The notes under the pieces are model-generated. The model was not told where the DNA came from, made no database searches, and worked only from the letters and a program-made list of their open reading frames with translations. The translations under genes were made by a program, and so were the position numbers. A stretch of 64,000 nt of DNA from Clostridium sp. OS1-26 (GTDB lineage Bacteria > Bacillota > Clostridia > Clostridiales > Clostridiaceae). Position 1 is the stretch's first letter, and each line of letters opens with the position of its first letter. The stretch lies in assembly GCF_030915445.1 (NCBI RefSeq), contig NZ_CP133264.1, positions 1,178,001-1,242,000 of the forward strand, read 5' to 3'. Below are positions 1-8,694 of this stretch, piece after piece.

Positions 1-151
1 AATCCTTTTTTCTAGCATCTATTGATTCCTTTATTATTTTAAAATTTCTTATATCATTAACAGATAATTTTAGTTTTTTTGCTACTTTATTTTTTAGAAC
101 TTCTATATCTTCATCTATACTAATTGCTATATTACTTATTCTGATTGACAT
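1..151 (-). CDS. FAD-dependent oxidoreductase, N-terminal fragment (runs off window)
   Basis: Reading the minus strand from an ATG at 151 gives about 50 residues beginning MSIRISNIAISIDED and containing KSIDARKKD-like text (KESIDARKKD), then the window ends. This matches the N-terminus of the conserved uncharacterised FAD-dependent dehydrogenase that commonly follows cdaA-cdaR and precedes glmM in clostridia. The ribosome binding site GGAGGG lies 5 to 6 bases upstream of the ATG. The start overlaps the end of cdaR by 20 bases, so the two are co-transcribed and probably translationally coupled. The FAD-binding part lies outside the window, so the family call rests on the N-terminal extension and on gene order. 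Confidence 0.7.
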   Translation of the reverse strand, partial: MSIRISNIAISIDEDIEVLKNKVAKKLKLSVNDIRNFKIIKESIDARKKD

Positions 152-1372
152 TTTTACCCTCCAATACTTTTTTAGTTATTACTGCTTTTACAGTAGAAGG
201 ATTCTGTACTACTTTAGATATTCCGCTAGGTAAGTTTACAATGACATTAGCAACCTGCTCACCTTCAGATAGAGAATTTAAATCTATATAACACTCAATA
301 CTTTCTAGTTTTAGGTTGTTTATTGCATCTTCTGGTCCAGAAACAGTTATACTCACCTTATCAATATCTAAACTTACAGCATAGTTATTCCCTAAATTCT
401 TTGTCTGTATATTTAAATTAAAGTCTTTTTGCACAGTTTTATCTAAATTAATTTTTAATTTAACTGTACCATTGCTATTTATAAGAGTAACCCCCTGAGG
501 AATAATAACTTTAACCTCTGCAGTATCTTTATTATATAGCTTGCTTACATCTATATTTTCCGTATCTAAAGCATTCACATTTGAAACTACTTTTTCATCC
601 CCTGCTATATCTATTGTATTCGGTGCAGGAATTATAGATTTTATATTTCCTTCACTGCTTAAATTCCCTTGAATTTTTAAATTTATAGGTACATTTTTAA
701 TCTTTTTAACTGGCACTGTTACTTGTATCGAGTTAGGGGTTACAGATACATCCTTTACTGCATTCCCTGAAGAATCCACTGGCTGAAGAGAGACTAACGC
801 CTTTACATCCTGTGTAGAGCTTTTTAAATCAAATCTAGCAACTGCACTGCTCACAGATTTAATTGCATCTGATGGCCCATTTATCTCTACTTCAGTGCTT
901 TTTAATATAGGCTGCATTGCAAAAATCCCTCTTTTGCTTTACCTTCAGTTATTATCTTAACTGGTACAGTTTCTTGCTTTAGCTCATCTAGTGTTATTGT
1001 TACCCATAAATTTTCACTATTTACTATTCTTACAGTTTCAGGACTTTTTCTCACTATAACTGGTATTTTATTTTCTCCTTTTTTTACTACATACGCCCCT
1101 AAATCTGACTCTAGTTTAAAATCCTCAGTCTTTATCGAATATATATCCGAAGCATTCCCTCTTATTGTCAAGGTTGCATTTAACTGTTCTTCTCCTACTG
1201 GTACCAGCTTTGATTGTGCTAATACATCTTTATTTATTACTTGCACTGGTACAGAAATTTTACGCTCTCTCATAGGATTTTCTACATTAAAAATATATAA
1301 CCATAGTATAGCTGATGCGATAACGCAGCATATTCTAATTATTATTTGCTGCCTTTTATTTTTCTCTTCCAT
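132..1372 (-). CDS. cdaR: CdaR (YbbR-domain) regulator of diadenylate cyclase, one-base frameshift
   Basis: CdaR is the membrane-anchored partner of CdaA. It has one N-terminal membrane segment (about residues 9-28) followed by extracytoplasmic YbbR repeats. The sequence is in two overlapping frames. The first (start 1372) ends in KEGFLQCSLY, and the second picks up as MQPILKSTEVEINGPSDAI. Adding one T to the T5 run of the coding strand (plus-strand A run 921-925) restores a continuous KEGFFAMQPILKSTEVEINGP and a protein of about 413 residues with several YbbR repeats, the usual size. It overlaps cdaA upstream by 31 bases and the FAD protein gene downstream by 20 bases. The break is probably a sequencing error; a genuine truncation would remove most of the extracellular part. 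Confidence 0.85.
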
Positions 1373-2199
1373 ACCATCACCTGCTCTCTAAAAGTCAGCT
1401 TTTTTTGCTGTCTCCTCTTAATTATTCTAATAAGAATATCTTTAAGTCTTTCTTTCGTATAATTTCTTGTAAGAACACCATTTACCGCAAGTGAAATATT
1501 ACCAGTTTCTTCAGACACCACTATAACTAGTGCATCAGAGTTTTCGGATAAGCCAATAGCTGCCCTATGCCTGGTTCCTAACTTTTTATTTATTTCTTGA
1601 CTATTAGTTAATGGCAGAAAACATCCTGCAGACACTATCCTATCATTTCTGATTATTGTAGCTCCATCATGTAATGGGGTGTTAACCACAAAGATATTTT
1701 CAAGGAGAGCAGAAGACACCACTGCATCTATCTTAGTTCCAGTATTTATTATATCACCTAAGCCTGTCATTTGTTCAATTACTAGTAATGCACCTGTTCT
1801 AGTATCAGATAAATTTTCTATAGAATTTACAACTTCGGTTATGACTCTTTCCATTGTTTCTTCATCTTCTAAAAGATGTTTATCATTAAACGCAGTTCTT
1901 CCTAAGTGCTCTAAAGCACGACGTATTTCTGGTTGAAAAATGATGATAAATGAAAGAAGTCCTATCGTTAATGTTTTAGTTAGAATCCAATTTAACATTG
2001 TCAAATTAAGAAAGCTACTGACAGGAATAAGTAATATTATAAATATTATTCCCTTTAAAAGCTGTTCAGCTCTAGTTTCTCTTATCAACATATAACCTTT
2101 ATAAAAAATATATGAAACTACCAATATATCCATTATGGAAGATATACCCATATTTTTAATTGAGTTAACTACAATATCTAATATTTCCACCCATTTCAC
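1342..2199 (-). CDS. cdaA: Diadenylate cyclase CdaA (DacA), c-di-AMP synthase
   Basis: This enzyme makes cyclic di-AMP from two ATP. The 285 residues start with three predicted membrane helices (about 20-90), then the DisA_N cyclase domain. The two signature motifs are intact: DGA in TPLHDGATII and RHR in KLGTRHRAAIG. It is first in the cdaA-cdaR-FAD protein operon and overlaps cdaR by 31 bases. The gene runs divergently from the SleB-type hydrolase at 2453, whose leader is a c-di-AMP riboswitch, so synthase and sensor sit about 140 bases apart. A TATAAT box at about 2228-2233 on the minus strand could be its promoter, but no good -35 goes with it. Confidence 0.95.
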   Translation of the reverse strand: MKWVEILDIVVNSIKNMGISSIMDILVVSYIFYKGYMLIRETRAEQLLKGIIFIILLIPVSSFLNLTMLNWILTKTLTIGLLSFIIIFQPEIRRALEHLGRTAFNDKHLLEDEETMERVITEVVNSIENLSDTRTGALLVIEQMTGLGDIINTGTKIDAVVSSALLENIFVVNTPLHDGATIIRNDRIVSAGCFLPLTNSQEINKKLGTRHRAAIGLSENSDALVIVVSEETGNISLAVNGVLTRNYTKERLKDILIRIIKRRQQKKLTFREQVMVWKRKIKGSK

Positions 2200-2335
2200 C
2201 GCCCTTATAAAATACCTATCTACAATTATACACTATTTAGTGTTATTTATTTCAATACTCAAGTTTATTTTATAAAATATTAATAAAAAATTATACTCTG
2301 TATTTTTTTTGAATTAATGGGTACAATACCATTAG

Positions 2336-2447
2336 CCTAAGTTTTTTATTAAACACGGGGAAACCAAAATTTTGGGGTGAATCGCATTTTGCGTAGGTTA
2401 TGCCTTTACCGAACCCGTCAGCTAACCCCGTAGGTAAAAGGAGAGGA
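2336..2447 (+). promoter_or_regulatory. c-di-AMP riboswitch (ydaO/yuaA type)
   Basis: The leader carries the conserved blocks of the ydaO aptamer in order: ACACGGGGAAACC, GGGGTGAATCGC, a GTAGG/GCC segment, GAACCCGTCAGCTAACCCCG, TAGG and GGAGAGG. The last block is also the ribosome binding site of the downstream gene, whose TTG start lies 6 bases further on. There is no obvious separate terminator between aptamer and start. I infer that ligand binding acts on translation initiation, or on a short overlapping stem. The ydaO class is generally an OFF switch. The element faces away from cdaA, which makes the ligand. Confidence 0.88.
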
Positions 2448-2452
2448 TTATA

Positions 2453-2971
2453 TTGAAAAAAATTACTTTTTTTATAACAATCTTGTTGACACTTTTACTT
2501 TTATGTGCCAACAAGGTAAATGCCATGGATTCAAATAACTCAGACTCGACATTGTTTAACCAGCAAGACCAAGTAGTTCAAGTTTTTAACTGCTCAGATC
2601 AAAAAGTATATATTACTCAAAAAGATATACACTTAATGGCTCAAATAGTTTATGCAGAAAGTAACTGTGAACCTTTTGAAGGCAAAGTAGCTGTTGCTTC
2701 TGTAATACTAAATCGCTTGAAATACCCAGAATTCCCCAAAACCATAGAAGGTGTAGTTAAACAGAGAGGAGCCTTTTCTTGCGTAATAAATGGAAATATA
2801 AGTGTAGTTCCTGATGAAGATTGCTATAAGGCAGTATTCCAAGCATTAAAAGGAGAGGATCCTACTGAAAAGGCAGTTTTCTTCTACAATCCTAAGATAG
2901 CTACATCTCAATGGATGAAAAATATAAATAAAAAGAATGTTAAAACCATTGGAAATCACGTTTTTTTGTAG
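2453..2971 (+). CDS. SleB-family cell wall hydrolase, secreted
   Basis: The 172-residue protein has a signal peptide (about residues 1-24, cleavage near VNA-MD) and then a Hydrolase_2/SleB domain from about 55 to the end. Typical motifs are IVYAESNCEPFEGKVAVASV (including the catalytic-type Glu), VILNRL and FFYNP. It lacks an N-terminal peptidoglycan-binding domain, so it resembles the vegetative or short SleB-like hydrolases more than full-length spore cortex-lytic SleB. Translation starts at TTG with AGGAGAGG just upstream. It stands alone, with a terminator after it. The c-di-AMP riboswitch in its leader links expression to the cell-wall and osmotic messenger made by the adjacent CdaA. Confidence 0.85.
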   Translation: MKKITFFITILLTLLLLCANKVNAMDSNNSDSTLFNQQDQVVQVFNCSDQKVYITQKDIHLMAQIVYAESNCEPFEGKVAVASVILNRLKYPEFPKTIEGVVKQRGAFSCVINGNISVVPDEDCYKAVFQALKGEDPTEKAVFFYNPKIATSQWMKNINKKNVKTIGNHVFL

Positions 2972-3019
2972 TTAACTAGACATATTTTGTTTTAGCTATA
3001 ACGAGCTAAGCACATATAT

Positions 3020-3061
3020 AAATAGCCTCATACATATCTTAGTATATGCATGAGGCTATTT
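3020..3061. terminator. Bidirectional terminator between SleB-like gene and thioredoxin reductase
   Basis: An 11-bp perfect stem, AAATAGCCTCA paired with TGAGGCTATTT, has a loop of about 20 bases that can pair further, and is followed by TGTTTATT on the plus strand. It lies between the plus-strand gene ending at 2971 and the minus-strand gene ending at 3138, so it can serve both. Confidence 0.7.
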
Positions 3062-3137
3062 GTTTATTAAATCACATGAAAATAAATAATAAGTCGGTGA
3101 AATAGCTACTCTCGGTTTATTATTTATTTAATTTTAT

Positions 3138-3998
3138 CTAAATTGAATCTAAATATGAAACAGCACTTAATGCTGCCACCTGACCTTGACCTGCAGCTCT
3201 CATATATTGATAAGGCTTACCTGTGCAATCACCTGCAGCAAAACACCCTTGAATATTAGTTTTCATATCTAAGTCTACTTTTATGTGTTCATTGTCCATG
3301 GCAAGGCCTGGAACAAGTTGATTTGGCGCTACGCTATCCTTTAATACAAATACGCCATCAGTAACTAATTCTCCATTTTTTAATACTACTCTACTTACTC
3401 TATCTTCTCCTTGTATCTCTACAGGTCTATCCTTAATTCTTTCAATGTTATTTCTCAAATTATAATCTCCGCTGTACATAGGTACGTAATATAATTTCTC
3501 CGTCAATTCACTTACATAATTAGCCTCTTCCTCAGCGTCCTTATTGTATCCTATGATTGTTACCACTTTTCCTTTGTAAAGAGGTGCATCACAGGTAGCA
3601 CAATATCCTACTCCTCTTCCTAAAAATTCTTCTTCTCCCTTTAATGGTTTTGTATATTCCATTCCTGTAGCAATAATAACTGACTTTGCTTCATACATTT
3701 TATCATTTACCATTAAAGCGAAATAATCTCCCATTGCGTAAATATTATTTATCCTTTCAGCAGTTACACCTATATCCATAACATTCATATGCTTTTCAAA
3801 CTGAGCCTTTAGCTCAGTACCTGTAATATCATAAAAACCTAAGTAATTATTTACTTTAGGAGCTTTAATTAACTTATTGCTAAAATTCGTACTTCCAAAT
3901 AAAATGATATTTTTATTTCTAATTCTAGCATTTATCGCTGCCGATAAACCTGCCGGACCACTACCTACAATAGCTATATCATATCTCATTTTTTTCAC
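3138..3998 (-). CDS. trxB: Thioredoxin reductase, ferredoxin-dependent flavoprotein type (FFTR)
   Basis: The 286-residue flavoprotein has the FAD GxGxxG motif (VGSGPAGLSAA), the redox-active CATC in GVGYCATCDAPLYKG, and the C-terminal FAD motif GCFAAGDCTG. Ordinary NADPH-linked TrxB has GGGxSAxEEA and HRRxxxRA in the second nucleotide-binding domain. Here the equivalent stretch reads IIGYNKDAEEEANYV and no HRR motif follows. That loss is the mark of the pyridine-nucleotide-independent FFTR described from Clostridium acetobutylicum, which takes electrons from ferredoxin. It follows trxA in the same direction after 116 bases with a hairpin between. The distinction from an NADPH enzyme is inference from missing motifs, though the fit is good. 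Confidence 0.88.
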   Translation of the reverse strand: MKKMRYDIAIVGSGPAGLSAAINARIRNKNIILFGSTNFSNKLIKAPKVNNYLGFYDITGTELKAQFEKHMNVMDIGVTAERINNIYAMGDYFALMVNDKMYEAKSVIIATGMEYTKPLKGEEEFLGRGVGYCATCDAPLYKGKVVTIIGYNKDAEEEANYVSELTEKLYYVPMYSGDYNLRNNIERIKDRPVEIQGEDRVSRVVLKNGELVTDGVFVLKDSVAPNQLVPGLAMDNEHIKVDLDMKTNIQGCFAAGDCTGKPYQYMRAAGQGQVAALSAVSYLDSI

Positions 3999-4067
3999 TC
4001 CCTAATTGTACTTGAAATAATTTATGCGTTTTAAAGTATACCAAACACCTTAAAGATTATAATACAA

Positions 4068-4102
4068 AATGACAAATTAACATTATGGTTAACTTGTCAT
4101 TT
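4068..4102 (-). terminator. Hairpin between trxA and thioredoxin reductase
   Basis: An imperfect inverted repeat, AATGACAA-TTAAC against GTTAA-TTGTCATT, is followed on the minus strand by TTTTG. It could end part of the trxA transcripts before the reductase gene, giving more thioredoxin than reductase, or act only as an mRNA stabiliser. Confidence 0.5.
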
Positions 4103-4114
4103 CTAAATCATAGA

Positions 4115-4432
4115 TTATATATGCTTTTCTATTAAACCTTTTATCGCTTCCTTAGGTCTAAAACCTACTATCGTCTCAACCATATTTCCACCTTTAAATA
4201 CCATTACAGTTGGTATACTTGAAATTCTATGCTGAGTTGATGTAACAGGATTATCATCAACATTTAATTTAAAGAATTGGGCTTTGCTTTCAAGTTCTGA
4301 AGCTATTTCATCTATTATTGGAGCAAGCATTTTGCATGGTCCACACCAAGAAGCCCAAAAATCTACAACTACAGGCACTGAAGAACTCTCAACGGTGCTA
4401 GAAAAATTTTCGTCTTTAATTTCTTTTATCAT
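4115..4432 (-). CDS. trxA: Thioredoxin
   Basis: The 105-residue protein has the thioredoxin fold with the active site WCGPC at about residues 29-33 in VVVDFWASWCGPCKMLAP, and the cis-Pro loop in SIPTVMVFKGG. It is the small dithiol carrier reduced by the flavoprotein encoded next downstream. The ribosome binding site GGAGGTGG precedes the ATG. A good sigma-A promoter (4477-4505) and a palindrome at the presumed transcription start (4448-4466) lie upstream. Confidence 0.96.
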   Translation of the reverse strand: MIKEIKDENFSSTVESSSVPVVVDFWASWCGPCKMLAPIIDEIASELESKAQFFKLNVDDNPVTSTQHRISSIPTVMVFKGGNMVETIVGFRPKEAIKGLIEKHI

Positions 4433-4447
4433 AATTCCACCTCCATT

Positions 4448-4466
4448 TATACCCCTATTAGGTATA
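4448..4466. promoter_or_regulatory. Palindrome at trxA transcription start, possible operator
   Basis: TATACC, 7 bases, GGTATA with a G/C tract inside (plus strand TATACCCCTATTAGGTATA). It begins about 11 bases downstream of the -10 box of the trxA promoter, where a repressor would block transcription. The ATACC/GGTAT arms with a central G-tract recall CsoR/CstR-family operators, but that is only resemblance. Confidence 0.4.
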
Positions 4467-4476
4467 TCATATATTA

Positions 4477-4505
4477 ATTTTATCCTATATAAAAAACATA
4501 GTCAA
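4477..4505 (-). promoter_or_regulatory. Sigma-A promoter of trxA
   Basis: On the minus strand TTGACT (4505-4500), 17 bases, TAAAAT (4482-4477). The predicted transcription start is near 4470, about 38 bases before the ATG. Confidence 0.65.
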
Positions 4506-4606
4506 TGGTTTTTAATAATTATTATCCAAATAAATAAACTATATTACTTTACATAGTTAGTCTATTCTTTATTTTTAATTATATGTATGAGCAAAATATT
4601 AATAGC

Positions 4607-5884
4607 CTAATTGCTTACTAGTCCCTTTGTTATAGAGTTATTATAAATAGAGTTTGGATATTTATCTATGAGTTTTTGACTGTAACTCTTTGCTTTATCT
4701 TTATCTACATCTTTATATATTATAACTAAGTTATAAAGAATAGTTTCTTCATAATCTCCATTACTAAAATTCTCATCATATTGTGTATAATATTTTATAG
4801 CATTTTCAGCATCACCAGATAATTCATAGCTACTTCCAATCATATAGATTATATGAGAATACAAATAACTTTGTCCTCCTAAAGTATAGGCCTTTAAAAG
4901 ATATTCCTTAGCTTCTAAATAATTTTTTGCGTTAATGTATTGAGAACCTTTATTATAAAAGTAATTTACACCTTCTTGAAGTAGTAATTCATTAGCTTTT
5001 GATATGGTAAGTTTGTCATTGATAGACAAGTTCTTATCTTTCCATTTCATATATTCAGTATATATGTTCTCAAAATTTTTATTTTCAATATCCTTTTTTA
5101 TATTATCCTCTGGAAATACTTGAGCTTCAGATTTGACACTTGCTATATTATTCTTTGCAGCATTACTTTTTACTACATCACTTTCCTTTATAGCGCCTTT
5201 GCTAGTCTCTTTTTTCGTATTGTTATTTTTAAAATTACTTTTAATATTATTTATATTCATAAATAGCCTGCTGATAGTATCACGTTTCGTAAAATTTATT
5301 ACTACTAAAGTAAAAGCTAATATACATACTATCCCACCGAGCGTACAGGCTATTTTCTTTGTATCTACTTTTGAGTTAACTATGCCTAATTTTTTTAATT
5401 CATTTTTGTTTTCTTTAGCCATATCATTGTTTTTGTCAATTTTTAGCACTTTCTCAATATGAGAAAGTGCCTTATCATAATAACCCTTATTTATACAACA
5501 AGTTGCCATATAGTTATTTACATTTATATAATTATAATCACTTTGTAAACACTGCTCCAAAATTTCTAAAGCATCATTTATTTTTAATTCCTTAATAAGG
5601 CTTAAAGATTCATAGTAAAGTTTTTGTCTTTCGTTATCTCTTTTGCTATCACTCAAATATCTTTCTGAAACTCCATCTTTGTTTAGTTGATAATTCATTT
5701 TCCAAAGCCTTTGACAGGTATCCAAATCACCTTTTAGATAATAAAGTAGCCCTTTTAAGTTAATAGCCGCAGCATTTTTTATATTTAGCGAAATACTTTC
5801 TTCACTAAGTTCTATAGCCTTATCAATATACCCATTATTATATTTTTCTAATGCTTTAATGTATACTCTTTTGGATTTGTCCAT
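4607..5884 (-). CDS. Tetratricopeptide-repeat membrane protein
   Basis: The 425 residues contain TPR units at about 1-70 and 85-165 (for example YYDKALSHIEKVLKIDKNN), one membrane helix at about 177-197 (ACTLGGIVCILAFTLVVINF), a low-complexity Lys/Asn/Ser linker, and further TPR-like helices from about 300 to the end (AKEYLLKAYTLGG, DAENAIKYYTQYDENF). With cytoplasmic repeats before and extracellular repeats after one membrane span it looks like a scaffold protein. No enzymatic motif is visible. It lies 21 bases downstream of a lipoprotein gene in the same direction, so the two may act together at the envelope. Function unknown. Confidence 0.7.
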   Translation of the reverse strand: MDKSKRVYIKALEKYNNGYIDKAIELSEESISLNIKNAAAINLKGLLYYLKGDLDTCQRLWKMNYQLNKDGVSERYLSDSKRDNERQKLYYESLSLIKELKINDALEILEQCLQSDYNYINVNNYMATCCINKGYYDKALSHIEKVLKIDKNNDMAKENKNELKKLGIVNSKVDTKKIACTLGGIVCILAFTLVVINFTKRDTISRLFMNINNIKSNFKNNNTKKETSKGAIKESDVVKSNAAKNNIASVKSEAQVFPEDNIKKDIENKNFENIYTEYMKWKDKNLSINDKLTISKANELLLQEGVNYFYNKGSQYINAKNYLEAKEYLLKAYTLGGQSYLYSHIIYMIGSSYELSGDAENAIKYYTQYDENFSNGDYEETILYNLVIIYKDVDKDKAKSYSQKLIDKYPNSIYNNSITKGLVSN

Positions 5885-5905
5885 CTATTATTCTCCTTGG
5901 TTTAT

Positions 5906-6670
5906 CTACTGGTTAGCTCCATTAATTGTATATATAAGCTTTCCTGTAGAGCTTTTTACTTCCATTTGTTTATTTAGGCTTATATCAAAAGAATAAATAG
6001 TCCAATTTTCTGTATGTGCTTTATTATAGTCGCTATCTTCATAAACATTTACTTTTAAATTTATATTGTTACCATTCTTTTTTGTTGTCATAATTTGTTG
6101 TTTTTTATCTGGAGTTTGGAAAATCAACGATAATTTCCCTGTAGTGACATTAAGTAAGTATAAGTTTCCTCCTTTAGAAACAGTACCGTGAGCAGAACCT
6201 ATTATTACCATCAAGTTTTCATTATCTGCCCATTCTATATATCTTGGTGAAATTTTTTGATTATCCGCTATTTCGAAACTAAATATGTTCCCATTATTAT
6301 CCTTTACAAATATTTTTCCTACACCTTCTTCTAATGCCTCTGAGCCTTTTCCTTCTATGCAAGCTGTGTTATTTCCATTGCTACTAGTTATCCATGGTGT
6401 GTTAAAACTTATTTTAGTTTCTTTAGAAGCCTGTTGTTTTACAAACTTAGGTATATTAGCATTTTGGTTATTAACTGTATTTGCATTATTTTTTGTTTCT
6501 TTAGAGTTGCTTTGATTATCATTAGGTTTTTGGTTATTATTTTGTTGTACTGATGTCTCATTGTTTACAGCAGCAGATTTATCTTTTTTGCTTGAACATG
6601 CAGTAAGTCCAAATGCCAATATTATTGACATAGAGCATAGTACACATATTTTTATTTTGAAGTTTCTCAT
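5906..6670 (-). CDS. Putative lipoprotein of unknown function
   Basis: The 254-residue protein has a lipoprotein signal: charged start MRNFKIK, hydrophobic core, lipobox LTAC with the acceptor Cys at about residue 25. A 50-residue Asn/Gln/Lys-rich linker follows. The C-terminal domain (about 80-254) is beta-rich with NGNIFSFEI, SPRYIEWADNENLMVIIGSAHGTVSKGGNLYLLNV, split here only by this description, suggesting a propeller-like or DUF4652-like domain. It is placed before, and probably co-transcribed with, the TPR membrane protein gene. No ligand or activity can be read from it. Confidence 0.65.
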   Translation of the reverse strand: MRNFKIKICVLCSMSIILAFGLTACSSKKDKSAAVNNETSVQQNNNQKPNDNQSNSKETKNNANTVNNQNANIPKFVKQQASKETKISFNTPWITSSNGNNTACIEGKGSEALEEGVGKIFVKDNNGNIFSFEIADNQKISPRYIEWADNENLMVIIGSAHGTVSKGGNLYLLNVTTGKLSLIFQTPDKKQQIMTTKKNGNNINLKVNVYEDSDYNKAHTENWTIYSFDISLNKQMEVKSSTGKLIYTINGANQ

Positions 6671-6770
6671 ATAAATTCCTCCTTATACAGTACAAATAAT
6701 AATGTTTTTACTTCTATATCTTATATTATATACTAAAATTAGGCCTTAGAGTTGATATTTTAATAAAAAT

Positions 6771-6805
6771 AAAACCTAAGCTTGATTTTTGTTAGCTTAG
6801 GTTTT
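6771..6805 (-). terminator. Terminator of ptsI
   Basis: AAAACCTAAGCT paired with AGCTTAGGTTTT, loop of about 11, followed on the minus strand by TTTTATTTTTATT. It lies 30 bases beyond the ptsI stop codon. Confidence 0.75.
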
Positions 6806-6834
6806 ATTCTTGTTAAATTAAGTAAACTATATAA

Positions 6835-8452
6835 TTAATTTTGCATTATCAACTGTTTTGCTTTTAATATGGAAGATGCGCTCATAGAGAATTCATCTAA
6901 TCCATATTCTACTAGTGTAGCGATAGCTTTTTCATCTCCAGCCATCTCTCCACACATTCCACACCATTTACCTTCTTTATGCGCTGCTTCTATAGTCATT
7001 TTTATAAGTCTTAATACTGCAGGATGCATTGGATTATAAAGGTATGATATTTTCTCATTCATTCTATCTGCTGCTAAAGTATATTGAATTAAATCATTAG
7101 TCCCTATGCTAAAAAAGTCTACATGCTTAGCAAGTTCATCTGCACAAACTGCAGCAGAAGGTATCTCAACCATTATTCCTGTTTCAAGATTTTCATTAAA
7201 GTCTTTTCCTTCTTTTTTCAACTCTTCCATACACTCTTTAAGAATCTCTTTAGCTTGTAAGAACTCTTCTAATGATCCTATCATTGGGAACATTATTTTA
7301 AGATTGCCAAAGGCTGAAGCTCTAAGCAACGCTCTTAATTGAGTTTTAAATATATCTTTTCTATCTAGGCAAATTCTTATAGCTCTATAACCTAAGAATG
7401 GATTCATTTCCTCTGGAAGTGGTAAATATGGAAGTTTTTTATCTCCACCTATATCAAGTGTTCTTATAACTACTGGTCTTCCTTCCATTTTTTCTACTGC
7501 ATATTTATATGATTCAAACTGTTCTTCTTCACCTGGCATATCATCTCTATCCATATATAAAAACTCAGTTCTAAATAAACCTACTCCATCTCCACCGTTT
7601 GCTAGAACTTGATGAACGTCTTCTGGCTTTCCTATGTTTCCCGCAACTTCAATACGCTTTCCAGCTTTAGTAACGGTCTTAACACTTATTAATTTTTTAA
7701 GCTTCTTCTCTTTCTTTTTTAAAAGCTTCTTTTTTTGCTTCATATTTTTTTATCGTTTCAACATCTGGATTTACTATGGCAACTCCTTCAATACCATCTA
7801 CAATAATAGTATCTCCACTTTTTACTGATGAAGTTATATCTTGCAATCCAACTACAGCCGGAATTTCTAAAGTTCTTGCCATTATTGCACTATGTGAAGT
7901 TCTTCCTCCTATGTTAGTTAGGAATGCTATAACCTTGCTCTTATCAAGCTGAGCAGTATCAGATGGTGTTAGGTCATGTGCAACAACTACTGTATTATCC
8001 GCCATTAACTCTGAGTCTCCTGATATCTTGCCTAGTAAGTTCGCAAGAACTCTCTTTCCAACATCTTTTACGTCAGCGCCTCTTTCCCTCATGTATTCGT
8101 CTTCCATAGCTGCAAATATCCCAGCATACATATCTACAACATCTTGGAGTGCTTTTTCAGCATTGATTTTATTACTCTCTATTCCCATTTCAACAGCGCC
8201 TGCAAATTCTGGGTCCTCTAATAGCATTGCATGGCTTTCAAAAACTGCTGCCTTGTCTGCACCCATTTCTTTTGCTGCTTTTTCTTTTATATTTAATAAC
8301 TGTTCCTTAGAAGCTTCTAGAGCTTTTTTAAATCTCTCCTTTTCAGCCTCTACATTTTCTATCGCTCTCTCTTCTATATTTAATTCATTTTCTTCTTTTA
8401 CAACAACTGTACCTATAGCATATCCTTTTGAAGCTGCAATACCTATTTTCAT
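6835..8452 (-). CDS. ptsI: PTS enzyme I (phosphoenolpyruvate-protein phosphotransferase), frameshifted
   Basis: Enzyme I takes phosphate from PEP to its own His and passes it to HPr. The first frame (start 8452) carries the N-terminal domains with the active-site motif [12 protein letters not shown]. The second frame carries the PEP-binding barrel, with [12 protein letters not shown], the RAIRICL region, [11 protein letters not shown] and MCGEMAGD. The join falls in an A/G-rich stretch near 7700. Removing one base there (for example GAAGAAGCTT to GAAGAGCTT) gives one protein of about 538 residues, slightly under the usual 540-575. The other frameshifts here are deletions; this one is a net insertion of one base (or two deletions). 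No ptsH lies next to it. It has a -24/-12 promoter upstream and is divergent from an HPr-domain sigma-54 activator. Confidence 0.9.
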
Positions 8453-8539
8453 CTTTCTTCCTCCTCAAAACAAATAATTATCTATTTAAATTCAGCTCTT
8501 ATTTCCAAGTCATTTTAAATCCAATACTAATATTATTTA

Positions 8540-8556
8540 AGCAATTCCTATGCCAA
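8540..8556 (-). promoter_or_regulatory. Sigma-54 (-24/-12) promoter of ptsI
   Basis: The minus strand reads TTGGCATAGGAATTGCT. This fits the RpoN consensus TTGGCAC-N5-TTGCW with exact spacing between the GG and GC elements; the one deviation is T for C after GGCA. The predicted start is near 8529, giving a 5' leader of about 77 bases before the ptsI ATG, which has its own GAGGAGG site. The divergent gene at 8857 encodes a sigma-54 activator with an intact GAFTGA loop, the expected partner. Confidence 0.75.
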
Positions 8557-8694
8557 AGATTTAAAAATTTCATTATAAAAATATTATTTTCTATATTTAT
8601 ATTGTATATGCCTTTATTCTTCTCAATCTAATTTATATCTTTTAAATTTTTTTAAATTAGTATTATAAATTTAAAAAATTTGCAGAAAAATAGA

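Noticed and set aside
6835-8452. Enzyme I split into two separate proteins
   Set aside because: The second frame would start inside the coding sequence of the first with no ribosome site, and the two parts join exactly within the conserved enzyme after a one-base correction.
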